Assembly: GCF_000236035.1 (NCBI RefSeq)
Contig: NZ_JH393257.1
Span: 776,982 to 840,981, forward strand
Direction: 5' to 3'
Origin: Vreelandella boliviensis LC1
GTDB lineage: Bacteria; Pseudomonadota; Gammaproteobacteria; Pseudomonadales; Halomonadaceae
Length of the DNA stretch: 64,000 nucleotides
Made by a program: the position numbers and the translations under genes. Position 1 is the stretch's first letter. Every line of letters begins with the position of its first letter. A model generated the notes under the pieces. That model ran no database searches. It was given only the letters and a program-made list of their open reading frames with translations, and was not told where the DNA came from. Shown here piece after piece: positions 17,246 to 25,699 of this stretch.

Positions 17246-18316
17246 GTGGATTCAGTCACTCAAGCCGCACTTGGCGCAACCATTGGTGGGGTCATACTGG
17301 GCCAACGCCTTGGCCGGAAGGCCATTCTCATCGGCGCTGTACTGGGCACACTGCCCGATCTTGATGTAGCGTTGGATTATGGCGATGCCGTAGCCAATGT
17401 CACCGAGCATCGTGGTTTTAGCCATTCGCTTTTTGTACTAACAGGGTTAGCTACCCTGTTGGCGTTGCTGTGCGCGCGATTTGCTCCCGCAAAAGATATT
17501 AGCCTGCCCCGCTGGTGGTGCTTTTTTGCGCTTATTCTGATTACCCATCCACTGCTTGATGCGCTGACCACTTACGGTACCCAGCTGCTTTGGCCCCTTG
17601 ATTTCGCTCCCGCTGCATGGCCAATTATTTTTATTATCGATCCGTTCTATACGCTGCCGCTGTTACTCTCCCTGGGGATCGCCTTGGTCTCTCAACGGGT
17701 ACGTAAAGCTTGCACATGGGGATTGGCCATCACAAGTGTTTACCTAATGATGGCAGCAGGTGCGAAGTTAGTAGTAGAGCAACGTCTCACCCCGGCCCTG
17801 GCGGAGCAGGGGCTGGAAGAGGCTCCGCTACTGATACAGCCAACGCCGTTTAACATTGTGCTATGGCGCGCCACGGTGATTGACGGGGATCGCTATTATG
17901 AAAGCCTGATCAGTGTGTTTGACGATGACCGTCAGCCGAGTCTTGAGCCGCTGGTTCGTAACGCTGAACTAGAAACGTTCGCCTTGGCCAGCCAGCAAGG
18001 GCAGCGCTTAACCTGGTTTACGGGACCTTTCCTGCGCTACGAAACACGGCAGCTAGAGGGAAAAGAAACGCTGATCGCCACCGATATTCGACTCGGCTTC
18101 CCAGGCTTTCATCCGTTTAGCTTTACCCTGGCAACCCTAGAGGATGAACACTGGCAACCCTTAGCGGTGAGCGAGCAGTTGGAGAGCAGCCGCGACATTC
18201 AGATGGAAACACTATCGCGTCTCGCCGCCCGTGCCGCTGGCAACACCTCTGCCCTGTGCGCCAGCGATTTTGTGGCGCAAGAGTGGCGGGCCGAGGGTGT
18301 TGTTTATCGTTGCTGA
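17246..18316 (+). CDS. YdjM/DUF457-type membrane-bound metal-dependent hydrolase
   Basis: Protein of 356 residues with several N-terminal membrane segments (roughly residues 20-170) and a soluble C-terminal half. Conserved motifs are MDSVTQAALGA at the N-terminus, LPDLD, HRGFSHS and HPLLDALTTYGT, whose His and Asp residues probably bind metal. It belongs to the YdjM/YfhO-like inner membrane hydrolase family; substrate unknown. The start is GTG at 17246, preceded by CGGAGA. An A/T-rich stretch with TATAAT at 17193-17198 may be its -10 element. It converges with a lipoprotein gene 22 bp away. E. coli ydjM is LexA-controlled, but no clear LexA box was found here. Confidence 0.87.
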   Translation: MDSVTQAALGATIGGVILGQRLGRKAILIGAVLGTLPDLDVALDYGDAVANVTEHRGFSHSLFVLTGLATLLALLCARFAPAKDISLPRWWCFFALILITHPLLDALTTYGTQLLWPLDFAPAAWPIIFIIDPFYTLPLLLSLGIALVSQRVRKACTWGLAITSVYLMMAAGAKLVVEQRLTPALAEQGLEEAPLLIQPTPFNIVLWRATVIDGDRYYESLISVFDDDRQPSLEPLVRNAELETFALASQQGQRLTWFTGPFLRYETRQLEGKETLIATDIRLGFPGFHPFSFTLATLEDEHWQPLAVSEQLESSRDIQMETLSRLAARAAGNTSALCASDFVAQEWRAEGVVYRC

Positions 18317-18338
18317 GGCACTTCTTCATTAGGTTCGC

Positions 18339-19070
18339 CTAGGGAGCGATACCTTGGCCACAGCCGCTGTACTGCTCCCCACCGTAGGTCAGCGTAACGC
18401 GAGAGGGGAAAGGCTTGCCGCTCATGTTGTCGAAACAGGCCCCAGCGTCGATACGTACGCGAAAAAAGGGCTCTACGTCGGCGTTTTCAATCACGACCCG
18501 ACCAGCCTCATTGTCCATAACGCTAACCATATAAGGCAGTTGAAGGCGCTCTTTCCCATAGTTCGTCTCCATCGTTAGCGTCGGCGTATCGTGCGCTAAC
18601 GCAACCGTCCAGCCCGGTTCGTTACCCTGGCCAAAGAACATCACGCCGGGCTTCGCCGCTCGGGTTAAGGCGTCACGCTGCTCGGCTAGCGAGCACTGCA
18701 GCTGCCCTCGCGGCGTTTCCACTAACGCCTTGTCACCTCGGTTCCAGAAGCTGATTTCACCATCTTGGTAGCGGGCGCCGCTGGCCACGACTGCTTGGGG
18801 TAGCTCCCATGCGCCGTGCAGCGACCATAGGCGCAAATCGTTGGCATTGGTGGCAGTCACTAAGTGCTGCTGAGCGGGCTCGCAGTGCCACGCGGCAAAG
18901 GTCTGCGCAGAGCCAGGAAAAAGCGCCGAGGGCAGAAAAGGCGCCCGGTTATCTAGCGTTGCTTGGTTAGCGGCGTTCGTTTCTGTGGAGGGTGTTGCTG
19001 CACAACCCCCAAGCACCACAATCACACCAGCAGCGGCGATGGCCCCACCCCATGCTTTTAACGTATTCAT
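18339..19070 (-). CDS. Lipoprotein with MliC-like and COG3650-like domains
   Basis: Envelope lipoprotein of 243 residues. The signal peptide ends in LGGC, giving lipidation at Cys23. Residues about 55-125 (FAAWHCEP ... LRLWSLHG ... YQDGEISFWNRGDKALVET ... LQCSL) look like an MliC-type lysozyme-inhibitor fold, and residues 140-243 (GQGNEPGWTVALAH ... GACFDNMSGKPFPSRVTLTYGG) match the COG3650 family with its paired Cys. The combination suggests protection against C-type lysozyme, but no inhibitor activity is shown. The start ATG at 19070 follows GGGAGCACGATGT. It is on the same strand as the DUF3087 gene 45 bp upstream. Confidence 0.8.
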   Translation of the reverse strand: MNTLKAWGGAIAAAGVIVVLGGCAATPSTETNAANQATLDNRAPFLPSALFPGSAQTFAAWHCEPAQQHLVTATNANDLRLWSLHGAWELPQAVVASGARYQDGEISFWNRGDKALVETPRGQLQCSLAEQRDALTRAAKPGVMFFGQGNEPGWTVALAHDTPTLTMETNYGKERLQLPYMVSVMDNEAGRVVIENADVEPFFRVRIDAGACFDNMSGKPFPSRVTLTYGGEQYSGCGQGIAP

Positions 19071-19115
19071 ACATCGTGCTCCCTGTATGATTAATTCTAT
19101 TGCTTGCTGAGCAGC

Positions 19116-19628
19116 TTACCTACGTTTGAACGCCTGCAGATCGTGAGTATCGATACTTTCCACCTGCAGGGGCAACCCCAGCTCTTCGCGTTTGATTTTA
19201 ACCTGCATTTTTTCCGCTAGCCGTTCGGCATCGTCGTCGGTGGTGCGCCCATTAAGCTCCGCCAACTGCGCCATGCCCTGGTGATAGAAAGTAAGCAGAT
19301 CCAGCGCCGTGCGGTTGTTCTCTTCCACCGCTTTGCGCAGTTGCGAAAGATAGCCACTGACTTGCGAGAGGTGATGTTTGAGCTGCCAGACATAGCGCAC
19401 CTCCGTCATCCATGGGCGCTCACGCAGCACGGCGAATAACGCGCTGGTGGCCAGTAGCCCAAGCAGCACGCCTAGTGCGTTGAGCCATAGGCTGCTGCCA
19501 AAGGCGGAGGTAAGGAGCATTGAGAACAGGAGGCCAAAAATAATCAGTTGCCCCGCCATGGCAAAGCTGATCATGCGGGCTTTACGGCGGTAGGTCTCGG
19601 GGTCGTGATGTTCTAGGGTAAATACCAT
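19116..19628 (-). CDS. DUF3087-family two-TM membrane protein
   Basis: Inner-membrane protein of 170 residues from ATG 19628, which is preceded by GAGG with a seven-base gap; a longer frame to a TTG at 19682 lacks such a site. After a short polar head (HHDPETYRRKAR) there are two closely spaced hydrophobic segments (about residues 25-45 and 50-70). A cytoplasmic helical region with coiled-coil character follows (VWQLKHHLSQVSGYLSQLRKAVEEN). This is the pattern of DUF3087 proteins of marine gammaproteobacteria. Function unknown. It lies 80 bp downstream of the DAHP synthase gene and may share its transcript. Confidence 0.75.
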   Translation of the reverse strand: MVFTLEHHDPETYRRKARMISFAMAGQLIIFGLLFSMLLTSAFGSSLWLNALGVLLGLLATSALFAVLRERPWMTEVRYVWQLKHHLSQVSGYLSQLRKAVEENNRTALDLLTFYHQGMAQLAELNGRTTDDDAERLAEKMQVKIKREELGLPLQVESIDTHDLQAFKRR

Positions 19629-19708
19629 GGCCAGCCTCATTATCGCTGCAAACACCCTATGATACGGGGCTGACCGGGGCAAACAAGTAATAGCGTTTAC
19701 AAATGCAA

Positions 19709-20806
19709 TTACGCCAGGCGATCTGCAGCCGTTTTAAGTAAGTGTTCGGTCGTTTCCCAGCCCACGCAGGCATCGGTGACCGATACACCGTAACGCATAG
19801 CACCAGGCTTGAGCGGCTGCTTACCTTCGAACAGGTGGCTTTCCAGCATCAGTGCGACCAGGTTGGCTTCACCTGCCTGCCGCTGCGCCAATACATCCAG
19901 CATTACTTCACTCTGGCGGCGATGATCTTTACGCGCATTGGCATGGCTGCAATCCACCATTAGCCGTGGGTTTTGTCCGGCATTACGCAGCGCGGTGGTT
20001 GCCGCACGTACGTGTTGTGCCTGATAGTTGGGCTCGCCGTGCCCACCACGCAGCACCACGTGGGTGTGCGGGTTGCCTGCAGTTTGCTGCACGATCGGGT
20101 AGCCTTGAGGGTCTACCGCGAAACGCTGGTGCGGGTGGGCCGCCGCACTCATGGCATCGATAGCCACTTGTACATCGCCACTGGTGGCATTTTTGAACCC
20201 CACCGCCGCTGACAAATCGCTGGCAAGCTCCCGGTGTAACTGCGACTCGGTGGTGCGCGCACCAATGGCTACCCAGCTCAACAAATCGTCTACATAGGCC
20301 GCCAACATCGGCTGTAGGAGCTCGGTGGCCACCGGCAGGCCGCGTGCGGCGACGGCATGCATCAGTTCACGAGAGAGCGCCAACCCACGGGGCATATCGC
20401 CACTACCATCCAAGTCTGGATCGTAGGCCAGCCCTTTCCAGCCCACGGTGGTGCGTGGTTTCTCAACGTAGACGCGCATAACCGGCAAAATACGTTCGCT
20501 GATCTCTTCGCTTAGCGCAGCCAGGCGATCCGCGTATTCGAGCGCCGCATCGGGATCGTCAATGGAGCAGGGGCCAACCACCACCAGTAAACGCTCATCG
20601 TGCCCGCTCAAAATTTGCTGTACAGCGTGGCGCTGGCGGGCAATTTGCTCACCTAACGGGTCACTTAACGAGATACGCTGCCGAAGTTCGGCGGGGGTAG
20701 GCAGCCTTTTGGCATTGGACTCAGGCGCTGAAGGCGTTAGCCGGGAAGTAGCTTGGGCAGTGGTTACCGTGGTTTTATTAATAACAGGACTGATAGGCGC
20801 ATTCAT
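19709..20806 (-). CDS. 3-deoxy-7-phosphoheptulonate synthase, class I (AroF/AroG/AroH type)
   Basis: First enzyme of the shikimate pathway: condenses phosphoenolpyruvate with erythrose 4-phosphate to DAHP. The 365-residue protein has the type I-alpha signatures VVVGPCSIDD, RVYVEKPRTTVGWKGL, GARTTESQLHRE, GFKNATSGD and LMVDCSHANARKD, with metal-binding Cys, His and acidic residues in place. Which isozyme (Tyr, Phe or Trp regulated) cannot be told, so no symbol is given. The ATG at 20806 has GGAGA just upstream and lies two bases after the stop of a 53-codon reading frame rich in aromatic codons; further upstream a second such frame precedes a terminator hairpin. This leader suggests attenuation by aromatic amino acid supply. 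Confidence 0.95.
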   Translation of the reverse strand: MNAPISPVINKTTVTTAQATSRLTPSAPESNAKRLPTPAELRQRISLSDPLGEQIARQRHAVQQILSGHDERLLVVVGPCSIDDPDAALEYADRLAALSEEISERILPVMRVYVEKPRTTVGWKGLAYDPDLDGSGDMPRGLALSRELMHAVAARGLPVATELLQPMLAAYVDDLLSWVAIGARTTESQLHRELASDLSAAVGFKNATSGDVQVAIDAMSAAAHPHQRFAVDPQGYPIVQQTAGNPHTHVVLRGGHGEPNYQAQHVRAATTALRNAGQNPRLMVDCSHANARKDHRRQSEVMLDVLAQRQAGEANLVALMLESHLFEGKQPLKPGAMRYGVSVTDACVGWETTEHLLKTAADRLA

Positions 20807-20808
20807 GA

Positions 20809-20970
20809 TTAATTCTCCGCAATCGTGTGACATCGTATGGCTGTGTGACCACCCAAGTGAACACGGTCGGAGGTGGCAGCTAGCACCGACCGCGCGTCGC
20901 TAAATCGCCAGCTATAGCCGTAACCCACAAAACCGGTAGCGAAAGCGTTAGTCAGTGCGCGATAAATCAT
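20809..20970 (-). CDS. Proximal upstream ORF (53 aa) of the DAHP synthase leader
   Basis: The reading frame begins with ATG at 20970 behind a strong ribosome binding site (AAGGAGCAGC) and ends with TAA at 20811-20809, two bases before the DAHP synthase ATG. The peptide starts MIYRALTNAFATGFVGYGYS and continues WRFSDARS; residues 3-23 hold two Phe of an aromatic cluster, three Tyr, one Trp and a further Phe. The good Shine-Dalgarno and the near-overlap suggest that it is translated and coupled to the enzyme. It is not similar to any enzyme domain I know. It could be a second sensing leader or simply a translated spacer. Confidence 0.55.
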   Translation of the reverse strand: MIYRALTNAFATGFVGYGYSWRFSDARSVLAATSDRVHLGGHTAIRCHTIAEN

Positions 20971-21027
20971 GATGCTGCTCCTTGATGAAATAATGATGAA
21001 TAACTATTGCCGAAAATCACTAGGCCC

Positions 21028-21070
21028 AAAAACGCCAGAAGCCCCGGCGGGGTTACCGACCGGGGCTTCT
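21028..21070 (-). terminator. Putative attenuator hairpin upstream of DAHP synthase
   Basis: On the minus strand AGAAGCCCCGG (21070-21060) pairs perfectly with CCGGGGCTTCT (21047-21037) around a 12-base loop; five T residues follow at 21032-21028 after a four-base gap. It lies between a short aromatic-rich leader ORF and the structural gene, the place of an attenuator. Confidence 0.65.
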
Positions 21071-21093
21071 GTGCTTGCGGCAGGCAACCGAGT

Positions 21094-21138
21094 GGTGTGC
21101 CTGTTGGCGCGACGTTAGCCGTCGGCCAGAGGCACACC
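21094..21138 (-). promoter_or_regulatory. Leader hairpin overlapping the distal leader peptide stop
   Basis: On the minus strand GGTGTGCC (21138-21131, codons 34-36 of the leader peptide) pairs with GGCACACC (21101-21094), with further pairing inside (CGAC with GTCG). A ribosome stalled at the YGYWF codons would cover the first arm, the geometry of a pause hairpin in transcription attenuation. Confidence 0.5.
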
Positions 21139-21237
21139 GTGGCTAAACCAATACCCATAAGATGCAGCGCGCACACCACTACACTCAGCCAGGGTAGGCA
21201 GAACATTTGCAGTAGGAAGGCACGTTAGAGTTTGCAT
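21115..21237 (-). CDS. Aromatic-codon leader peptide (40 aa) of DAHP synthase
   Basis: A short frame from ATG 21237 to TAA 21117-21115. It encodes a peptide whose residues 26-33 read SYGYWFSH, putting Tyr-Gly-Tyr-Trp-Phe ten to fourteen codons before the stop. A modest GGAA lies six bases upstream of the ATG. The cluster of all three aromatic amino acids fits a sensor for the end products of the shikimate pathway, and a hairpin and then a terminator follow on the same strand before the DAHP synthase gene. This parallels trp and phe leader peptides of enterobacteria; the assignment is from sequence layout alone. Confidence 0.6.
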   Translation of the reverse strand: MQTLTCLPTANVLPTLAECSGVRAASYGYWFSHGVPLADG

Positions 21238-21354
21238 CGCTATTTCCAGTTAGTGGAATCAGGTTAGTAAAACGGGCCTGTAAAAACAGGGTATTGGGCC
21301 ACCGCAATGGCGTTATAACTTTATCCTGCCTGCAAGCGCTGCAAATGGCAACAC

Positions 21355-21483
21355 TCAACCGCTAAAAGCTTGTACCCAACCAATGGTCGCGGGCAGCGCG
21401 CTCATGCTAACCAACACTACCAAGCCAAGAAAAATGGATAGAAATCCAGAATCGTCTTTAAAATTTTCGTCGTGATGGGCCAT
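21355..21483 (-). CDS. Small single-span membrane protein (42 aa), unknown
   Basis: A 42-residue frame from ATG 21483 to TGA 21357-21355, with a near-perfect ribosome binding site (AAGGAGG, six bases before the ATG). The polar, charged N-terminus (MAHHDENFKDDSG) is followed by one hydrophobic helix (about residues 14-34: FLSIFLGLVVLVSMSA...) and a short tail. This looks like a real small inner-membrane protein. I do not recognise the family. It lies between fre and the DAHP synthase leader on the same strand, 59 bp after the fre stop. Function unknown. Confidence 0.65.
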   Translation of the reverse strand: MAHHDENFKDDSGFLSIFLGLVVLVSMSALPATIGWVQAFSG

Positions 21484-21542
21484 GTTAGCCTCCTTTTTTA
21501 TCAACGCTATATCAGGGGGAGTGTCAAAAATATGAGGCTATA

Positions 21543-22283
21543 TTAAGTAGATCGCGGTGCGTAGGCAAACACATCCGAAAACACTCTCTCAAGCTTCATG
21601 CCTTTTGTATCGAGCACATCCAGGCAGGCGTACACCATGTTGGGCGACCCCGAGATATAAACATCGTGGGCGTCTGGAGTGATATCTGCAGTTTTCAACA
21701 CCTGGTCAATACGCCCCAGGTGATGGGTAATCCGTTCGCCCTCTGCCAACCGCTCTTCTAAGGGCGATTCGGTCACCGCATGAAAGCAGATGTTGTCGTG
21801 GGTTTGTGCCCATTGGCTGGCCAGTTGCTCTAAATAGAGATCACGGTGCTCCCGCGCTGCCCACCAAAGGTCAACGGATCGCGTCGGTTGGCGTGCAAGA
21901 ACGGCTTCGACAATGGCTTTCATCTGCGAAAAACCGGTCCCCGCAGCAATCAACAGCAGCGGTCTTTCACTTTCGCTATCAAGTACGCACTCACCACCGG
22001 GCAAACGCAGCGTGAGCTGGTTAGCTACCTGCAGCAGTTCACGCAGCCGCGCGGAATTATCCCGCTCGGGCCAGTGCTGAATATGCAGCTCGATAACACC
22101 ATCACTGCGATCTGCGCTGGCGATCGAAAACGGCACCCAGGTTGTGTCGTCCAGCTTAAGCTCTAAATATTGCCCCGGCGCATGCTGCATGGCTTCGGCG
22201 CGTCCGGTTAGCGTCACACCAAACACATCGGGGTTTAAGTTCTCAACCTCGGTGACTTGGCAAGTCAACGTCCTTGCACTCAT
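21543..22283 (-). CDS. fre: NAD(P)H-flavin reductase, Fre-like
   Basis: Ferredoxin-reductase-fold flavoprotein of 246 residues that reduces free flavins with NAD(P)H, supplying reduced flavin to other enzymes. The flavin site WVPFSIAS and the nucleotide-binding segment LLIAAGTGFSQMKAIVE are clear, as is the ending VFSDVFAYAP. The ATG at 22283 follows AAGAGGC; the ATG at 22301 upstream is less well placed. It follows ubiD by 41 bp in the same direction, the same pairing seen as ubiD-fre in enterobacteria. Related CDP-glucoseen reductases have an added 2Fe-2S domain that is absent here. Confidence 0.88.
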   Translation of the reverse strand: MSARTLTCQVTEVENLNPDVFGVTLTGRAEAMQHAPGQYLELKLDDTTWVPFSIASADRSDGVIELHIQHWPERDNSARLRELLQVANQLTLRLPGGECVLDSESERPLLLIAAGTGFSQMKAIVEAVLARQPTRSVDLWWAAREHRDLYLEQLASQWAQTHDNICFHAVTESPLEERLAEGERITHHLGRIDQVLKTADITPDAHDVYISGSPNMVYACLDVLDTKGMKLERVFSDVFAYAPRST

Positions 22284-22324
22284 GAAAGCCTCTTTTAACA
22301 AGTTCGGTCAGCGATGCGTCGCAT

Positions 22325-23815
22325 TCAACGACGAGGTGGCGGAAGCTCAAGGCCAATACCCAGCGCTTCCCAGCGTTCATCCACGCGTGTCTTAACGGCA
22401 TCGTCCATCACAATGGGTGTGCCCCACTCACGATCAGTCTCGCCTGGCCATTTATTGGTGGCATCTAGGCCCATTTTCGAGCCTAAACCTGAGACCGGCG
22501 AAGCAAAATCGAGATAATCAATCGGGGTATTTTCGACCATCACAGTATCCCGGGCGGGATCCATTCGGGTGGTGATCGCCCAGATCACGTCTTCCCAATT
22601 GCGCGCGTCCACGTCGTCATCCAGCACGATCACAAACTTGGTGTACATAAACTGGCGCAGGAAGCTCCATACCCCCATCATCACGCGCTTGGCATGGCCG
22701 GGATACTGCTTCTTCATGGTGACCACCGCCATGCGGTAAGAGCAGCCTTCCGGTGGCAGGTAGAAGTCGACAATTTCGGGAAACTGTTTACACAGGATCG
22801 GCACAAACACTTCGTTAAGCGCCACGCCCAGAATCGCTGGCTCATCCGGCGGGCGCCCGGTGTAAGTCGAGTGATAAATCGCATCACGCCGCATGGTCAT
22901 CCGCGTGACGGTAAACACCGGAAAGTGGTCGACCTCATTGTAGTAACCGGTGTGGTCACCAAAGGGGCCTTCCGCGGCCATATCATCCGGGTAGATAAAG
23001 CCTTCTAAGATAATCTCGCTGGACGCGGGTACATCCAGATCCGCATGGCCGCACTTGACCAACTCAGTACGCGAACCGCGCAGCAGGCCCGCAAAGGCGT
23101 ACTCCGAGAGCGAATCGGGCACCGGGGTCACGGCACCCAAAATCGTCGCCGGGTCAGCACCCAGCGCCACGGCTACTGGAAAAGGCTCGCCAGGGTGATC
23201 CTTTTGAAACTCCAGAAAATCCAGCGCGCCGCCGCGGTGGGAGAGCCAGCGCATAATCAGGCGGTTTTTGCCGATTTTCTGCTGACGGTAAATGCCCAGA
23301 TTCTGGCGCTTCTTGTGCGGCCCTTTGGTAATCACCAGTGGCCAGGTAACCAGCGGCGCCGCATCTCCCGGCCAGCAGTGCTGAATCGGCAGCAGACCAA
23401 GATCGACCTCGTCGTCTTCATACACCACTTCTTGCACCGGTGCATGCTTGACGTTTTTTGGCCCCATGCTAAGCACTTGCTTGAAAATCGGCAGCTTATC
23501 CCAGGCGTCTTTCAAGCCTTTGGGCGGGTCAGGCTCTTTGAGAAACGCTAGTAGCTTACCTACTTCTCTTAGCGCTTCTACCGAGTCTTGACCCATACCC
23601 AGCGCCACCCGTTTGGGGGTGCCAAACAGGTTGCCTAGCAGCGGCATGTCGTGGCCTTTAACGTTTTCAAACAGCAATGCCGGGCCACCGGCACGCAGGG
23701 TGCGGTCGCAAATCTCGGTGATTTCCAGATAAGGATCGACTTCGACGGAAATACGCTTGAGTTCACCCTGCGCTTCAAGCGCCGCGATGAACTCACGCAA
23801 GTCTTTATACTTCAA
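22325..23815 (-). CDS. ubiD: 4-hydroxy-3-polyprenylbenzoate decarboxylase
   Basis: Prenylated-FMN-dependent decarboxylase of ubiquinone synthesis. With a TTG start at 23815, preceded by GGGAG seven bases upstream, it has 496 residues, matching E. coli UbiD (497). The N-terminus [20 protein letters not shown] and the segments [26 protein letters not shown] and PNELP-like regions with the conserved Glu residues are characteristic. A frame extends to another TTG at 23836 but gives an atypical N-terminus. The prFMN-making partner UbiX is not in the window. Downstream is fre and upstream is rho, 67 bp away. Confidence 0.94.
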   Translation of the reverse strand: MKYKDLREFIAALEAQGELKRISVEVDPYLEITEICDRTLRAGGPALLFENVKGHDMPLLGNLFGTPKRVALGMGQDSVEALREVGKLLAFLKEPDPPKGLKDAWDKLPIFKQVLSMGPKNVKHAPVQEVVYEDDEVDLGLLPIQHCWPGDAAPLVTWPLVITKGPHKKRQNLGIYRQQKIGKNRLIMRWLSHRGGALDFLEFQKDHPGEPFPVAVALGADPATILGAVTPVPDSLSEYAFAGLLRGSRTELVKCGHADLDVPASSEIILEGFIYPDDMAAEGPFGDHTGYYNEVDHFPVFTVTRMTMRRDAIYHSTYTGRPPDEPAILGVALNEVFVPILCKQFPEIVDFYLPPEGCSYRMAVVTMKKQYPGHAKRVMMGVWSFLRQFMYTKFVIVLDDDVDARNWEDVIWAITTRMDPARDTVMVENTPIDYLDFASPVSGLGSKMGLDATNKWPGETDREWGTPIVMDDAVKTRVDERWEALGIGLELPPPRR

Positions 23816-23882
23816 GGCACGCTCCCTGGCTGGCAAGTGCGTCGCTAGATCTTATGTTAGCGGCGCTTATTCCTACGACAAG

Positions 23883-25142
23883 CTAGCGGCGCTTCATCGC
23901 TTCAAAGAACTCGAGATTGGTCTTGGTATCTTTCAGACGGTCAATCAGGAATTCAGTGGCGGCGGTGTCTTCCATCGGATTGAGCAGCTTACGCAGAATC
24001 CACATGCGTTGCATTTCATCCTCAGAGGCCAGCAGGTCTTCACGACGGGTGCCACTTCGACGGATATTGATCGCCGGGAATACGCGACGCTCAGCCAGTT
24101 TGCGGTCCAAGTGGGCTTCCATGTTGCCGGTACCCTTGAACTCTTCGAAGATGACTTCGTCCATCTTGGAGCCAGTATCGACCAGCGCTGTAGCGATAAT
24201 CGTCAGGCTGCCACCCTCTTCGATGTTACGCGCCGCACCAAAGAAACGTTTCGGCTTCTCAAGGGCGTGGGCATCGACACCACCGGTGAGTACTTTGCCG
24301 GAGCTAGGTACCACGGTGTTGTAGGCACGCGCCAGGCGGGTAATCGAGTCGAGCAGGATGACCACGTCTTTCTTGTGCTCAACCAAGCGTTTGGCTTTCT
24401 CGATGACCATTTCAGCCACTTGTACGTGACGCGCAGGCGGCTCATCGAAGGTAGACGCCACCACTTCGCCACGCACGGTGCGCGACATTTCGGTCACTTC
24501 CTCAGGGCGCTCATCAATCAGCAGCACGATCAGATGACACTCGGGGTTGTTGCGCGTGATGGAGGTCGCAATGTTTTGCAACATCAGCGTTTTACCCGCC
24601 TTGGGCGGCGATACCAGCAGACCACGTTGGCCTTTACCAATCGGCGCGGTTAGATCGATGATCCGCGCGGTAAGGTCTTCCGTGGAGCCGTTACCGATTT
24701 CCATACGCATACGATCGTCTGGGAACAGCGGCGTTAAGTTCTCAAACAGGATCTTGTGCTTGGCATTTTCCGGACGGTCAAAGTTGATTTGACTGACCTT
24801 CAGCAGGGCGAAATAGCGCTCACCCTCCTTCGGCGGGCGGATTTTGCCGGAAATGGAGTCACCCTTGCGCAGATTGAAACGGCGGATCTGCGAAGGCGAT
24901 ATGTAGATATCGTCCGGACCGGCGAGATAGGAGCTGTCAGCGCTACGCAGGAAGCCGAAGCCATCCTGAAGAATTTCCAGCACACCGTCGCCATAGATAT
25001 CCTCGCCACTTTTGGCGTGTTTCTTGAGGATGGCGAAAATGATGTCCTGCTTGCGCGAACGGGCCAAGTTATCAATACCCATTTCACGGGCGATATCGAG
25101 GAGCTCGGGAACGGTTTTTTGCTTGAGTTCAGTGAGATTCAT
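23883..25142 (-). CDS. rho: Transcription termination factor Rho
   Basis: Hexameric RNA helicase of 419 residues that ends transcription at C-rich unstructured RNA. The N-terminal Rho domain ([20 protein letters not shown]) and cold-shock-like RNA-binding region (GFGFLRS) are followed by the RecA-like motor with Walker A PPKAGKT, Walker [17 protein letters not shown], the Q-loop and the R-loop. E. coli Rho also has 419 residues. A gene-free leader of over 500 bp lies upstream, which fits the known autoregulation of rho. In Pseudomonas trxA sits between ppx and rho; here it is missing from that place. Confidence 0.98.
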   Translation of the reverse strand: MNLTELKQKTVPELLDIAREMGIDNLARSRKQDIIFAILKKHAKSGEDIYGDGVLEILQDGFGFLRSADSSYLAGPDDIYISPSQIRRFNLRKGDSISGKIRPPKEGERYFALLKVSQINFDRPENAKHKILFENLTPLFPDDRMRMEIGNGSTEDLTARIIDLTAPIGKGQRGLLVSPPKAGKTLMLQNIATSITRNNPECHLIVLLIDERPEEVTEMSRTVRGEVVASTFDEPPARHVQVAEMVIEKAKRLVEHKKDVVILLDSITRLARAYNTVVPSSGKVLTGGVDAHALEKPKRFFGAARNIEEGGSLTIIATALVDTGSKMDEVIFEEFKGTGNMEAHLDRKLAERRVFPAINIRRSGTRREDLLASEDEMQRMWILRKLLNPMEDTAATEFLIDRLKDTKTNLEFFEAMKRR

Positions 25143-25699
25143 CGGCGTGTTAGAAAGTTGCTCATGGAAGCTGGGCGCCAGGCGCCGGGAGTAAGACAGG
25201 AGGCGTGAAAGTGACGCCGTGTGATGCGTTCAGACCCCGGTAAAGGCACGCGCTCGAAGATGAAAGGAATTGGACTTAGCTAACAACCTTAGTACTTACA
25301 ACACTAGTACTTGTCATTATTAAGACTCAACTCGAGGGTGCTAACACTTGTTTAATCTGGTTCCCACAGGAGAGTGGTTGAACCAGTGGGCTATCTGACG
25401 ACTTGGAATTCTGGCTGACGCTAACGGGATAAACAATGAATAACGTCTGGGGCGACCAAGGTGCCGTACTTGAACGACGCATGCAAGATGATCTATCTAA
25501 GCAACTTATCTAAAACATTGCTTTTATAAAACATCAATTTATCTCGACAGCGGCGCGCTTGTGGACACACTAACTAACTAGGTCAGATCAAGCCAGTAGT
25601 TCGATGGTAGTCAAGCGCCGCGACAAACGCAAGCCTTTGGCAATTGACAATAGATAAAGGCCACCGCAACCTTGGCACAGCCAACACGAAGGAATGCTC
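25143..25699. promoter_or_regulatory. 557-bp gene-free interval between divergent rho and ppx
   Basis: No reading frame of note was found, including no thioredoxin (no WCGPC-type motif). On the rho strand the interval is probably a long mRNA leader. It contains two copies of TAGTACTT (25290-25297 and 25304-25311 region), and two crossing complementary pairs at 25359-25390 (GGTTC/GAACC and CCCAC/GTGGG). The stretch near 25510-25545 is A/T rich and could hold the rho promoter; TTGACA at 25643-25648 may belong to ppx but no good -10 follows. Confidence 0.4.

Noticed and set aside
20967..21206. 79-codon minus-strand frame overlapping the DAHP synthase leader
   Set aside because: It runs through the attenuator hairpin in another frame and lacks a ribosome binding site; the 40-codon frame with the aromatic cluster explains the region better.
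23757..24653. Long plus-strand frame (298 codons) antisense to rho
   Set aside because: Shadow of rho and ubiD coding; low-complexity His/Gln-rich product with no family resemblance.
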